Positions 31,542 through 40,955 of a DNA stretch of 64,000 bases are shown in pieces. The notes beneath the pieces were generated by a model. That model was not told the origin of the DNA. It did not search any database and saw only the letters and a list, made by a program, of their open reading frames with translations. Position 1 is the stretch's first letter; every line of letters begins with the position of its first letter. The position numbers and the translations under genes were made by a program. The DNA lies in NCBI RefSeq assembly GCF_016901815.1, contig NZ_JACSNR010000005.1, positions 62,001-126,000 on the forward strand, in the 5' to 3' direction. Source of the DNA: Hydrogenoanaerobacterium saccharovorans. GTDB lineage: Bacteria; Bacillota; Clostridia; Oscillospirales; Ruminococcaceae.

Positions 31542-31608
31542 ATCTTAATGCGATCTTAATACCGGGAAGAGCATTTTAATATCCCGGCAAGTAAAAATTT
31601 GTTATAAT
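31542..31608 (+). promoter_or_regulatory. Putative KdpE-type operator and kdpD promoter
   Basis: ATCTTAAT occurs twice at exactly 11-bp spacing (31542-31549, 31553-31560) with a third copy, ATTTTAAT, at 31573-31580. An 11-bp periodic direct repeat is what OmpR/PhoB-family dimers bind. A perfect TATAAT lies at 31603-31608, but the -35 position overlaps the third repeat and is non-consensus, as in activator-dependent promoters. An inverted CCGGGA/TCCCGG (31562-31587) is also present. KdpE is the nearest OmpR-type regulator. Confidence 0.5.
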
Positions 31609-31640
31609 GGAGTCAGTGTGGAATGAGAGGGGTGACTGAT

Positions 31641-34298
31641 ATGTACGATGCACAAGCACAGCAGAAAGGCAGGCAGGGCCGGCTGAAGATCTTCTTTGGA
31701 TATGCGGCGGGAGTCGGCAAGACATATGCCATGCTGGAAGCTGCCCATCTGGCACAGAAGCAGGGCGTGGATGTGGTGGTGGGATACATCGAGCGGCATA
31801 CCCGTCCGGATACGCTGGCACTGCTGGATGGACTGGAACAGCTGCCCACCCGCACCGTGGAGTACCGGGGCATTGAGCTGCGGGAATTTGATATTGATGC
31901 GGCACTGGAGCGCCGTCCTCAGCTGATTCTGGTGGATGAGCTGGCGCACAGCAATGCTGCCGGCAGCCGGCATCTCAAACGGTATCAGGATGTGGAAGAG
32001 CTGCTCCATGCAGGCATCGATGTCTATACCACAGTCAATGTGCAGCATCTGGAGTCACTGCATGATCTGGTCGCTTCGATTACGCAGATTTCGGTAAACG
32101 AGCGGATTCCCGATTCGGTATTTGACTCAGCAGATCAGGTGGAGCTGGTGGATATTGAACCGGATGACCTGATTGCCCGGCTTCAGTCCGGCAAGGTCTA
32201 TCAGAAGCATCAGGCTTCCCGGGCGCTGGATCACTTCTTTGTCCGGGATAATCTGGCGGCACTGCGGGAGATCGCGCTGCGCCGGACAGCAGACCGGCTG
32301 AGCAGGAATGCCCAGAAGCGGGGCAGTGAAACAGCTGCCAAGGCAGGGGAACATATTCTGGTGTGCCTGTCCAGTTCGCCTTCCAATCCCAAGGTGCTGC
32401 GCACAGCTGCCCGGATGGCAGAGGCGTTCCACAGCGGTTTTACAGCCCTGTTTGTGGAAACGCCCGAAACCCGGGAGCTCACCGGCGAAAATCTCCGGCG
32501 GCTGCGGGATAATCTGCGGCTGGCAGAACAGCTGGGTGCGCAGATTGCCACTGTATATGGCGATGACCCGGCTGCACAGATTGCGGAATATGCCCGGGTC
32601 AGCGGCATCACCAAGATTGTGATCGGCCGCACCAATCACAAGGCATCTCCGCTGCTCAAAAGCCGTACCCTGGTGGATCAGCTCACCCGTCTGGCGGGGG
32701 ATATTGATGTCTATATTATCCCGGATAATCAGCCCATTTACCACAGAAAGTGGATGCACAAGCCCCGTCAAACCCAGCCGGTCCATCTACTGGACATCCT
32801 CAAGGTGCTGCTGATTACCAGTGCGGCATCGCTGATCAATCTGGGGTTTTACAATCTCGGGCTCCGGGAAGCCAATATTATCACCGTCTATCTGCTTGGC
32901 GTGCTGATCGCCGCTGTCTGGACACCCGGTCACTTCTATGGGGCGCTGGCCTCGCTGCTCAGTGTGATCGAATTCAACTTCCTCTTCACAGTGCCGCGGT
33001 TTACCCTGGCAGCCGATGACCCCGATTACCCGGTTACTTTCTTTATTATGCTGCTTGTCAGCATGCTTTCGAGCAGTCTGGCGACCCGTGTGAAAAAACA
33101 GGCCAGGCAGTCGGCACAGAAGGCTTATTATATGGAGCTGCTCATGAACTGCAACCAGAAACTGCAGCAGGGGCGGGACGAATGGGAGATCATCCGGGTT
33201 GCCGCAGAGCAGATCCAGTCGCTGCTGGACCGCCCGGTGCTGTATGCGCTGGCAGTTCCGGATCAGGAGCCGGAATTCCGTGTGACCCCGGCGGAGGAAG
33301 CGGGAATGCTCGCTTCCCTGACCCTGGAAGAAAAGGGCGTGGCGAACTGGGTTATCAGAAACAACAAGCGGGCTGGTGCCGGCACTGATACACTCCGGCA
33401 GGCCCAGAACCTCTATCTGTCGGTGCGCGGAAATCTGGGCGTCATGGGGATTGTGGCGATCCCGGTCCGGAACTGGCCTCCGCTGGAAGTCTTTGAGAAG
33501 AATGTCCTCATCGCCATTCTGAATGAATGCGGTCTGATATTGGAGCGGCGCAAGCTCCAGAAGGAAAAGCAGGCCATTGAACTGGAGACCCGTCAGGAGC
33601 GGCTGCGTTCGAATCTGCTCCGGGCCATCTCCCATGACCTGCGCACCCCGCTCACCAGCATCAGCGGCAATGCAGGCGTGCTGATGGAAAAGAGCATCCA
33701 GCTCAGCGAGGAGAAGAAACAGCAGATCTACGCCTCGATCTATGACGATGCCATGTGGCTGATCAATCTCACCGAAAACCTGCTTTCGATCACCCGGATC
33801 GAGAACGGAACAGTCCATCTGCAGATGGAGGCGGAACTGCTCGACGATGTATTCCATGAGGCGCTGGCCCATATTGATCGCCAGTCGAGTGAGCACCAGA
33901 TCCATATGGAACTGGAAGATGATCTCCTGATGGCCCGGATGGATGCCCGTCTGATTGTGCAGGTGATTATCAATCTCATCAATAATGCTGTAAAATATAC
34001 ACAGAAAGGTTCCAATATCACCCTGTCCGGGCGGCGGGAAGAGAATATGGCAGTGATCTCGGTTGCGGATGACGGCCCGGGTATTTCAGACGAGGCCAAG
34101 GAGCATCTGTTTGATCTGTTCTATACTGCCGAACATGGCAAGGCCGACAGCCGCCGGGGTCTGGGACTGGGACTCAATCTCTGCCGTTCCATAGTCAATG
34201 CCCATGGAGGAAGCATCACGGTTTCGGATAACCGTCCCCAGGGATCGATATTCACCTTTACATTGCCGTTGGAGGAAGTGAAGATTCAACATGTATAA
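31641..34298 (+). CDS. kdpD: Sensor histidine kinase KdpD
   Basis: A protein of 885 residues. ATG 31641 is preferred over 31623 because GAGGGGTG lies 8 nt before it. Residues 14-220 are the KdpD domain with Walker A 'GYAAGVGKTY' (20-29) and 'LILVDELAHSNAAG'; 237-365 a USP domain; 383-477 four transmembrane segments; about 500-640 a GAF domain; H-box 'RAISHDLRTPLTS' near residue 665; then the HATPase domain with 'DDGPGISDEAKEHLFDLFY' and 'GLGLGLNLC'. It senses K+ limitation or osmotic shift and phosphorylates KdpE. Overlaps kdpE by 8 nt. Confidence 0.97.
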   Translation: MYDAQAQQKGRQGRLKIFFGYAAGVGKTYAMLEAAHLAQKQGVDVVVGYIERHTRPDTLALLDGLEQLPTRTVEYRGIELREFDIDAALERRPQLILVDELAHSNAAGSRHLKRYQDVEELLHAGIDVYTTVNVQHLESLHDLVASITQISVNERIPDSVFDSADQVELVDIEPDDLIARLQSGKVYQKHQASRALDHFFVRDNLAALREIALRRTADRLSRNAQKRGSETAAKAGEHILVCLSSSPSNPKVLRTAARMAEAFHSGFTALFVETPETRELTGENLRRLRDNLRLAEQLGAQIATVYGDDPAAQIAEYARVSGITKIVIGRTNHKASPLLKSRTLVDQLTRLAGDIDVYIIPDNQPIYHRKWMHKPRQTQPVHLLDILKVLLITSAASLINLGFYNLGLREANIITVYLLGVLIAAVWTPGHFYGALASLLSVIEFNFLFTVPRFTLAADDPDYPVTFFIMLLVSMLSSSLATRVKKQARQSAQKAYYMELLMNCNQKLQQGRDEWEIIRVAAEQIQSLLDRPVLYALAVPDQEPEFRVTPAEEAGMLASLTLEEKGVANWVIRNNKRAGAGTDTLRQAQNLYLSVRGNLGVMGIVAIPVRNWPPLEVFEKNVLIAILNECGLILERRKLQKEKQAIELETRQERLRSNLLRAISHDLRTPLTSISGNAGVLMEKSIQLSEEKKQQIYASIYDDAMWLINLTENLLSITRIENGTVHLQMEAELLDDVFHEALAHIDRQSSEHQIHMELEDDLLMARMDARLIVQVIINLINNAVKYTQKGSNITLSGRREENMAVISVADDGPGISDEAKEHLFDLFYTAEHGKADSRRGLGLGLNLCRSIVNAHGGSITVSDNRPQGSIFTFTLPLEEVKIQHV

Positions 34299-34989
34299 AC
34301 CGAAAATTCTGGTGGTGGAAGATGATCCTGCCATCACCAATCTGATGCGCACTACCCTGGATACACAGGAATATCAGTACCATACAGCCCGAACCGGGTC
34401 CGGAGCCCTGCTGGATGCCGTCTCCTACAATCCGGATGTCATTATACTGGACCTGGGGCTTCCGGATATGGACGGCGTGGATATTATCCGCAAGATCCGT
34501 GGATGGAGCGAGATGCCGATCATCGTCGTCAGCGCCCGGAGTGAGGATCAGGATAAGGTGGAGGCACTGGATGCCGGTGCCGATGATTATCTGACCAAGC
34601 CATTCAGCATTGATGAGCTGCTGGCCCGCCTGCGTGCTGCCCTCAGACGGAGCCGTGCGGATTATGGCACAGCCCAGCAGAATACGGCAGTCTATCACAA
34701 CGGCAGCCTGACCATTGACTATGCAGCCGGCTGTGTATATCTGGATGGGGAGGAAATCCACCTGACCCCCATCGAGTATAAACTGCTCTGTGTGCTGGCC
34801 CGGAATACCGGCAAAGTGCTCACCCACAACTATATTCTCAAGGAAGTCTGGGGCAGTGCCCTGGCTTCCGATACCCCTTCGCTGCGGGTCTTTATGGCTA
34901 CGCTGCGCAAGAAAATTGAAAAGGACCCCTCTGCTCCCCGCTATATCCAGACCCATATCGGAGTGGGGTATCGCATGATCCGTCAGTAG
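34291..34989 (+). CDS. kdpE: Response regulator KdpE
   Basis: A protein of 232 residues of the OmpR/PhoB class: receiver 'ILVVEDDPAITNLM' with phospho-acceptor Asp54 ('VIILDLGLPDMDG') and 'YLTKPFSIDELLARLRAALR'; winged helix from about 125 with 'LTPIEYKLLCVLARNTGKVL' and the end 'YIQTHIGVGYRM'. It is translated by overlap with kdpD. It would activate kdpFABC and, judging from upstream repeats, its own operon. Confidence 0.96.
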   Translation: MYKPKILVVEDDPAITNLMRTTLDTQEYQYHTARTGSGALLDAVSYNPDVIILDLGLPDMDGVDIIRKIRGWSEMPIIVVSARSEDQDKVEALDAGADDYLTKPFSIDELLARLRAALRRSRADYGTAQQNTAVYHNGSLTIDYAAGCVYLDGEEIHLTPIEYKLLCVLARNTGKVLTHNYILKEVWGSALASDTPSLRVFMATLRKKIEKDPSAPRYIQTHIGVGYRMIRQ

Positions 34990-35009
34990 GGTCAGAATCC
35001 TGTTTCATT

Positions 35010-35041
35010 CAGCCGTCCTGTATTTGCAGGGCGGCTTTTTT
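35010..35041 (+). terminator. Terminator between kdpDE and kdpFABC
   Basis: AGCCGTCCTG and CAGGGCGGCT form a stem with one G-U pair, followed by TTTTTT. It separates the regulatory genes from the structural genes, which therefore have their own promoter. Confidence 0.85.
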
Positions 35042-35109
35042 CTATGGATTTTCCTTTATACGGTTTTAACATCCTGCCTGAAACGCTAAGACCGGCTTCA
35101 CGGCAAACC

Positions 35110-35118
35110 TGCTACAAT
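35110..35118 (+). promoter_or_regulatory. kdpFABC promoter (extended -10)
   Basis: TGCTACAAT (TACAAT at 35113-35118). No -35 at 17 nt. The stretch 35050-35090 contains TTTATACGGTTTTAAC, AT-rich and suitable for an activator such as KdpE, but this is inference. Confidence 0.45.
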
Positions 35119-35148
35119 GGTTGCATGGAAATAAAGGAGGAGATCGCT

Positions 35149-35247
35149 ATGATGGATCTGTTAATGGCTGGATTGCTGGCTGGCTGTGCCGGACTGGTAC
35201 TGGTTCTGCTGAACTGGTGTCACCGGCAGGTCAGCCGGACCGAATAG
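35149..35247 (+). CDS. Small membrane peptide of the kdp operon
   Basis: A 32-residue peptide (MMDLLMAGLLAGCAGLVLVL...) with one transmembrane helix followed by 'NWCHRQVSRTE'. ATG 35149 has a strong AAAGGAGGAG. Peptides of this size and form (one helix, then 'xWCxxxV' or similar) occur just upstream of kdpF in several bacteria and are rarely annotated. It may stabilise or tune the KdpFABC complex; no function is established to my knowledge. Confidence 0.7.
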   Translation: MMDLLMAGLLAGCAGLVLVLLNWCHRQVSRTE

Positions 35248-35260
35248 GGAGGAACATGGA

Positions 35261-35338
35261 ATGATCGTACTTGGAATAATTGTACTGCTCCTGGGGGGAT
35301 ACCTGTTTTATGCACTGGTACACCCGGAGAATTTCTGA
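35261..35338 (+). CDS. kdpF: KdpF, small subunit of the K+-transporting ATPase
   Basis: A 25-residue single-helix peptide (MIVLGIIVLLLGGYLFYALV then HPENF). Length, hydrophobicity and the terminal 'L..PE.F' match KdpF, which stabilises KdpA within the complex. ATG 35261 follows AGGGAGGAA. It is too short for most gene callers. Confidence 0.88.
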   Translation: MIVLGIIVLLLGGYLFYALVHPENF

Positions 35339-35359
35339 ATCCGGAAGGGGGAAGCCTTT

Positions 35360-37111
35360 GTGCTTCAGATTGTTCTGACACTGATTCTTTATCTTTTGCC
35401 GCTGATTCCGGTGGGAAACTATGTCTACCGGATCGCGGCAGGGAAGCATACCTTTGCCGATCCGGTTATGGACCGGGTGGATCACGCGATCTATAAGCTC
35501 TGCGGTGTAAACCCCGAGCGCTCCATGGACTGGAAACGCTATGCCGGTACCCTGGTGGGCACCAACCTTGTGATGATCCTGCTGGGATACCTGATCCTGC
35601 GCCTCCAGAGCCTGCTGTTTCTCAATCCCAATGGGATCGGAAGCATGGACCCATCGCTCTCATTCAATACAATCATCAGCTTTATGACCAATACAAACCT
35701 GCAGCATTACGCCGGTGAAACGGGGCTTTCCTATCTCTCGCAGATGCTGGTTATCATCTTTATGATGTTTGTATCGGCAGCCAGCGGCTATGCGGCCTGT
35801 ATCGCCTTTATCCGGGGCCTGGCTGGCAGGACCTCCGATCAGGTGGGCAACTTTTACAGCGATCTGGTGCGTATTATCACCCGGGTGCTGCTGCCCTTCT
35901 CCATTCTCACAGGACTGCTGCTGGTATGGCAGGGCGTTCCCCAGAATTTCTCCGGGAATATCGTGGTGGATACAGTGGAGGGCGCACGCCAGATCATTGC
36001 CACCGGTCCGGTAGCGGCGCTGGAGAGCATCAAGCACCTCGGCACCAATGGCGGCGGCTTCCTGGGAGCCAACTCTTCTACCCCCATCGAAAACCCCACC
36101 ATTCTCACCAATCTCATCGAGCTCTGGTCGATGATGCTCCTGCCCGGCGCCTGCGTTGTCACCTTCGGCAGAATGGTGCATGACCGCCGCACAGAGCCCG
36201 GCACCGGCAGCACAGTTCCCCAGCCGGTGCGCCAGAGCCTGACTGCCCGGTTCTTCGGAAAAGAGGGCCGCAGCATCTTTGCCGCCATGGGGATTCTGTT
36301 CCTCATCGGCCTGGCGGTCTGCTTCTGGGCGGAAAGCCAGGGCAACCCTCTGCTGTCCGATCTGGGACTGAGCCAGTCCATGGGCAGTATGGAGGGCAAG
36401 GAGGTACGGTTCGGCACCGCGCAGTCTTCGCTGTTCACAGCTGTGACAGCTTCCTTTACCACAGGTACCGTCAACAATATGCATGATACCCTCACCCCGC
36501 TGGGCGGCATGGTTCCGCTGCTGCACATGATGCTCAATGTGGTATTCGGCGGCAAGGGCGTGGGTCTGATGAACATGATCATGTATGCCATTCTGGCTGT
36601 GTTCATCTGCGGCCTGATGATCGGACGGACCCCGGAATATCTCGGCAAGAAGGTTGAGGGGCGTGAGATGAAGCTGGTAGCCCTGTGCATCATCATTCAT
36701 CCGCTGCTGATCCTGTCCTTTACCGCACTGGCAGTAACTGTCCCGGCTGGCCTGGCAGGGATCACCAATCCCGGATACCATGGCCTGACCCAGGTGCTGT
36801 ATGAATATGCTTCTTCGGCAGCCAATAACGGTTCCGGCTTTGAGGGCCTGGCTGATAACAGCTTCTTCTGGAATATCACAACAGGCGCTGTCATGTTCCT
36901 GGGGCGGTATCTGCCCATGGTGCTTCAGCTGGCAGTAGCGGGCTCCCTGATGAAGAAGCGGTTTGTCAATGAAACAACCGGCACACTGCATACCGACGGA
37001 ATCGGATTTGCTGTGATCCTGGTATTTGTGGTTTATATCTTTGCGGCGCTGACCTTTTTCCCGGTGCTGGCGCTGGGGCCCATCGCAGAACAGCTTACTC
37101 TGTGGGCCTGA
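35360..37111 (+). CDS. kdpA: KdpA, K+-binding and translocating subunit
   Basis: A protein of 583 residues from GTG 35360 (GGAAGGGGGA upstream). 'FNTIISFMTNTNLQHYAGET' , 'GTNGGGFLGANSSTPIENPT' and 'SSAANNGSGFEGL' carry the selectivity-filter glycines of the K+-channel-like fold; about ten membrane segments. Slightly longer than the E. coli protein (557). It receives K+ from outside and passes it to KdpB. Confidence 0.97.
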   Translation: MLQIVLTLILYLLPLIPVGNYVYRIAAGKHTFADPVMDRVDHAIYKLCGVNPERSMDWKRYAGTLVGTNLVMILLGYLILRLQSLLFLNPNGIGSMDPSLSFNTIISFMTNTNLQHYAGETGLSYLSQMLVIIFMMFVSAASGYAACIAFIRGLAGRTSDQVGNFYSDLVRIITRVLLPFSILTGLLLVWQGVPQNFSGNIVVDTVEGARQIIATGPVAALESIKHLGTNGGGFLGANSSTPIENPTILTNLIELWSMMLLPGACVVTFGRMVHDRRTEPGTGSTVPQPVRQSLTARFFGKEGRSIFAAMGILFLIGLAVCFWAESQGNPLLSDLGLSQSMGSMEGKEVRFGTAQSSLFTAVTASFTTGTVNNMHDTLTPLGGMVPLLHMMLNVVFGGKGVGLMNMIMYAILAVFICGLMIGRTPEYLGKKVEGREMKLVALCIIIHPLLILSFTALAVTVPAGLAGITNPGYHGLTQVLYEYASSAANNGSGFEGLADNSFFWNITTGAVMFLGRYLPMVLQLAVAGSLMKKRFVNETTGTLHTDGIGFAVILVFVVYIFAALTFFPVLALGPIAEQLTLWA

Positions 37112-37126
37112 GGAGGAGTAGTTATC

Positions 37127-39181
37127 ATGAGCAGAAAAAATCAGAAACAGATGACTCCCGGGATGCTCCGGCAGGCAGTCATCGGTTCCTTTATAAAACT
37201 CAATCCGCTGTATATGACGAAAAACCCGGTCATGTTTGTAGTCGAGATCGGCTTCTTCATCACACTGATCCTCTCGGTGTTCCCGGGACTGTTTGGAGAT
37301 ACCGGAGCCAGCCTGCGTACATATAACGCAATCGTTTCGGCGGTTCTGTTTGTCACCGTGCTGTTTGCCAATTTTGCCGAGTCGATTGCCGAAGGACGGG
37401 GCAAGGCGCAGGCAGCCAGTCTGAAAAAGACCCAGAAGGATACCAAAGCCCGCCGCCTGGCAGAGGACGGCAGTGAAACCGTGATTCTCTCCAGTGAGCT
37501 GAAGAAGGACGATATTGTCCTGGTTTCCGCCGGTGAGATTATCCCCGGTGACGGCGAGGTCATTGAGGGCATCGCCTCGGTGGATGAGTCCGCCATCACA
37601 GGTGAATCCGCTCCGGTTGTCCGGGAGTCGGGCGGAGATTTCTGCTCGGTCACCGGCGGCACCACCGTTGTATCCGACTGGCTCAAGATCCGCATCACCT
37701 CCGATCCCGGCAACAGCTTCCTTGACCGCATGATCGCTCTGGTGGAAGGCGCCTCCAGAAAAAAGTCCCCCAATGAGATCGCTCTGAATACCCTGCTGCT
37801 CTCGCTCACCATCATCTTCCTGATTGTGATCGTCACACTGTATCCCATTGCCGCCTATGTGGGCGTACAGCTGCGCATCTCCACCCTGATTGCGCTGACA
37901 GTCTGCCTGATCCCTACCACCATCGGCGGTCTGCTGTCCGCTATCGGCATTGCGGGTATGGACCGTGTTACACGCTTCAATGTCATTGCCATGTCCGGCA
38001 AGGCAGTGGAAGCCTGCGGTGATGTGGACACCATGATTCTGGATAAGACCGGAACCATCACCTTCGGCAATCGTCTGGCGGCGGATTTCATGCCGGTATC
38101 CGGGGCCAGCCGTTCTGAACTGATCCGCTGTGCCGCTCTGACCAGCCTGCGTGACGAAACCCCCGAGGGCAAATCCACCCTGGAACTGGCACGCCGGCTC
38201 GGCGACCAGACCACCGCTCCGGATCAGGTCCAGTTCCATGAGTTTACAGCGCAGACCCGTATGAGCGGTCTGGATCTGCCCGATGGAACCCGGGTGCGCA
38301 AGGGCGCCTCGGAGGCCATTGAACAGTATGTCACAGCCCAGGGAGGCAAGATCCCCTCCGACCTGCATGAGCTGGTCAATCAGGTTGCCGGTATGGGCGG
38401 TACACCGCTGGTTGTCTGTGAAAACGATCAGATTCTGGGTGTCATCTACCTGAAGGATACTGTCAAGCCGGGAATGCAGGAGCGCTTTGAGCGGCTGCGT
38501 GCCATCGGTATCAAGACAATCATGTGCACCGGTGATAATCCGCTTACCGCTGCGACCATTGCCCGGGAAGCCGGCGTGGATGGCTTTGTGGCGGAATGCA
38601 AGCCTGAGGATAAGATCGCTGTCATCAAGAAGGAACAGGCTGAGGGCAAGATCGTTGCCATGACCGGTGACGGCACCAACGACGCTCCGGCACTGGCCCA
38701 GGCCAATGTGGGCCTGGCAATGAACAGCGGCACCACCGCAGCCAAGGAAGCTGCCAATATGGTGGATCTGGATTCCGACCCCACCAAGATCCTGGAAGTG
38801 GTGGAGATCGGCAAGCAGCTGCTCATCACACGCGGCAGCCTGACCACCTTCTCCATTGCCAATGATATTGCCAAGTACTTTGCCATTATCCCGGCGATCT
38901 TCATGGCGGCAATCCCCCAGCTGGGAGTGCTGAATATCATGGGACTGTCCTCTCCGGACAGCGCAGTGCTTTCGGCTCTGGTGTTCAATGCCATTATCAT
39001 TCCCTGCCTGATCCCGCTGGCAATGAAGGGCGTCAAATACCGCCCCATGTCCTCGGGACGGCTGCTGGCCCGGAATATGCTCATCTATGGTCTGGGCGGC
39101 GTGATCACTCCCTTTGTGGGAATCAAACTCATCGATACCCTGCTTCACCCGGTGCTTCTTGCCCTGGGCCTGGGGCTGTAA
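37127..39181 (+). CDS. kdpB: KdpB, catalytic P-type ATPase subunit
   Basis: A protein of 684 residues. The phosphorylated Asp is Asp306 in '[12 protein letters not shown]'; the TGES actuator motif is '[13 protein letters not shown]'; hinge motif '[20 protein letters not shown]' is complete; '[15 protein letters not shown]' is the KdpB stretch with the Ser that is phosphorylated for inhibition in E. coli (within TGES: Ser of 'TGES'). About seven membrane segments. RBS GAGGAG 11 nt before ATG 37127. Confidence 0.97.
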   Translation: MSRKNQKQMTPGMLRQAVIGSFIKLNPLYMTKNPVMFVVEIGFFITLILSVFPGLFGDTGASLRTYNAIVSAVLFVTVLFANFAESIAEGRGKAQAASLKKTQKDTKARRLAEDGSETVILSSELKKDDIVLVSAGEIIPGDGEVIEGIASVDESAITGESAPVVRESGGDFCSVTGGTTVVSDWLKIRITSDPGNSFLDRMIALVEGASRKKSPNEIALNTLLLSLTIIFLIVIVTLYPIAAYVGVQLRISTLIALTVCLIPTTIGGLLSAIGIAGMDRVTRFNVIAMSGKAVEACGDVDTMILDKTGTITFGNRLAADFMPVSGASRSELIRCAALTSLRDETPEGKSTLELARRLGDQTTAPDQVQFHEFTAQTRMSGLDLPDGTRVRKGASEAIEQYVTAQGGKIPSDLHELVNQVAGMGGTPLVVCENDQILGVIYLKDTVKPGMQERFERLRAIGIKTIMCTGDNPLTAATIAREAGVDGFVAECKPEDKIAVIKKEQAEGKIVAMTGDGTNDAPALAQANVGLAMNSGTTAAKEAANMVDLDSDPTKILEVVEIGKQLLITRGSLTTFSIANDIAKYFAIIPAIFMAAIPQLGVLNIMGLSSPDSAVLSALVFNAIIIPCLIPLAMKGVKYRPMSSGRLLARNMLIYGLGGVITPFVGIKLIDTLLHPVLLALGLGL

Positions 39182-39199
39182 GAAAGGTGCGGATTTTTC

Positions 39200-39853
39200 A
39201 TGCGTGATACAGTAAGAGATTTTCTCAGATCGGCCCGGCAGTCGGTATCAGTTGCCCTGGTACTGATGCTGATCTGTGGTTTTGCTTATCCCTGCCTGCT
39301 TACAGGGCTGTCGGGGGTGCTGTTCCCCTGGCAGGCAAATGGCAGCCTGCTCACAGTCAACGGTCAGACCCTCGGCTCTGAACATGTGGGGCAGGAGTTT
39401 GTCAGCGACTGCTATCTCTGGAGCCGTCCCTCGGCTTATCACTACAATGTCTATACAGAAGATGAGAATGGCAGCCGGTTCTATCTGGACGGCAGTGAAT
39501 TTGCCGGTCTTGCTTCCGGCTCCGAGAACTATGCGCCCACCAATCCGGCTCTGACCGAGCGGGTGGAGCAGGATCTCGCCGATTTCCTGGAGAAGAACCC
39601 GACTGTGAAGGCAGAGAATATTCCCACCGATCTGCTGACCGCTTCCGGTTCCGGACTGGACCCGCATATCTCCCCGGCTGCCGCTGAGGTACAGGTGCCC
39701 CGGATTGCAGCGGCTTCCGGCCTGAGTGAGGAAAAGGTGCGGGAGATCATCGGAAACAACACCGAAGGCAAGCTCCTGGGGATCTTTGGCGAGGAGACGG
39801 TCAATGTGCTTCGGGTCAATCTGGAGCTGGCGCAGGAAATGGGCGTTTGCTGA
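39200..39853 (+). CDS. kdpC: KdpC subunit
   Basis: A protein of 217 residues with one N-terminal membrane segment ('SVSVALVLMLICGFAYPCLL') and an extracellular domain. 'QEFVSDCYLWSRPSAYHYNV' , 'SGLDPHISPAAAEVQVPRIA' and 'VNVLRVNLELAQ' are standard KdpC motifs. It acts as the accessory subunit raising K+ affinity. A short insertion of about 15 residues follows 'HYNV' (EDENGSRFYLDG). Confidence 0.95.
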   Translation: MRDTVRDFLRSARQSVSVALVLMLICGFAYPCLLTGLSGVLFPWQANGSLLTVNGQTLGSEHVGQEFVSDCYLWSRPSAYHYNVYTEDENGSRFYLDGSEFAGLASGSENYAPTNPALTERVEQDLADFLEKNPTVKAENIPTDLLTASGSGLDPHISPAAAEVQVPRIAAASGLSEEKVREIIGNNTEGKLLGIFGEETVNVLRVNLELAQEMGVC

Positions 39854-39876
39854 ACCGCTGAAAGGAGAGAAGTGCG

Positions 39877-40767
39877 ATGAAAGAGCTGCATGTCTATCAG
39901 CCTGCAAACTGCATCCAACTGGATAGTCCGGCGGTGAACCCCACGGTGCGCATGCTGCTGACCGTGCTGTATGAGCTGCAGCACTGGCTGAAGGCAGCTC
40001 CCATCGTCAGCCGGGATACGGAGAGTGGAAGCACAGTCTGCCTGCTTTTCCGGGACTGCGCCTGCACAGGGGAGGACCTCTGCCAGATGTTCGGCAGCGC
40101 CCTGGCAGATCTCTCGCCGCGCTGGAAGGCGGATCTGTATGGGACAGAGCCCTGTTCTCAGGAAACTGTCTGGTACCGGTTTGCCCGGGAAGAGGCACAG
40201 TGCTGGATAAGGGAATCGACCCTGTCCGGACGGCAGGCTGAAACGATCCAGTCGCTTTGCCTGTGCCTGACCTGCGGCAGTTCCCATGAAGCGGAGGCAG
40301 TGCAGCAGCTGCTGCAGGCCATGGACTGGAAACGGGGACTGGCGGTAGTAGAATGGAAATGCGGGGACAGTCTGGGCGGGGAGAGCGGCAGGGAACTGCC
40401 GGAACCGGGACTGTACTGTTATGAGAGCGTTTTCAAATGCCCCGAAGCCGAAGCATGTCTGGCGGCGCTGAGCCTGGAACAGAAGGTGCGTCTGTGGATG
40501 GCGTTTTTGGCAGAGGACCGGGAGTGCGTGGAATTCCAGTGGCTGTATGATGCCATTGCCCGCCGGATTCTGGAAAACCGGATCGAATGGGAGCTGTCCC
40601 TGTACGAAGCGATGAAGCGGCTGGGATATTCCATTCAGGCGGATCAGCGGAGGTTCATGCTCTGTGATGGTCAGGGACGCCGGCGCTATTTCGGTGCGGA
40701 CAGTGTCAGGAATTCGGAACGGGCCCTGATGAAAATCCTGTTCCCGCTGAATTTGCAGGAACTCTAA
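39877..40767 (+). CDS. Uncharacterised protein following kdpC
   Basis: A protein of 296 residues, 23 nt after kdpC with AAAGGAGAG upstream and no terminator between, so co-transcribed. It is cytosolic, cysteine-rich ('CLCLTCGSSHEAEAVQQLLQ', 'CYESVFKCPEAEACLA'), with a helical C-terminus ('LYEAMKRLGYSIQADQRRFM'). I recognise no family. Possible roles in K+ homeostasis follow only from context. Confidence 0.7.
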   Translation: MKELHVYQPANCIQLDSPAVNPTVRMLLTVLYELQHWLKAAPIVSRDTESGSTVCLLFRDCACTGEDLCQMFGSALADLSPRWKADLYGTEPCSQETVWYRFAREEAQCWIRESTLSGRQAETIQSLCLCLTCGSSHEAEAVQQLLQAMDWKRGLAVVEWKCGDSLGGESGRELPEPGLYCYESVFKCPEAEACLAALSLEQKVRLWMAFLAEDRECVEFQWLYDAIARRILENRIEWELSLYEAMKRLGYSIQADQRRFMLCDGQGRRRYFGADSVRNSERALMKILFPLNLQEL

Positions 40768-40864
40768 AGTTGGGCAAATCAGATTGTTTTTCTAAAAATT
40801 AGATAAAATACTGTTAAAAATACAGATATATTTTGTGATTTTTGCGTACAGAATCGGAAAATTC

Positions 40865-40928
40865 TGGTATAATGTAGGGGAAGGGAACCTCCGGATGCAG
40901 TTCACAGAAAACCGGGACTGCATCTGGA
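40865..40928 (+). promoter_or_regulatory. Promoter and leader hairpin of the osmolyte transporter operon
   Basis: Extended -10 TGGTATAAT (TATAAT at 40868-40873) with a poor -35. The transcribed leader contains CCGGATGCAGT (40891-40901) pairing with ACTGCATCTGG (40917-40927; one G-U pair) around a 15-nt loop, directly before the RBS AAGGAGG of the ATP-binding gene. No T-run, so not a terminator; it may affect stability or translation. Confidence 0.45.
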
Positions 40929-40955
40929 AAACATCTTTCAAGGAGGAACGGACAG

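Noticed and set aside
35660-39148. A 1162-codon minus-strand frame opposite kdpA and kdpB
   Set aside because: Antisense shadow of two unmistakable Kdp genes; low-complexity Gly/His/Gln composition and no start signal.
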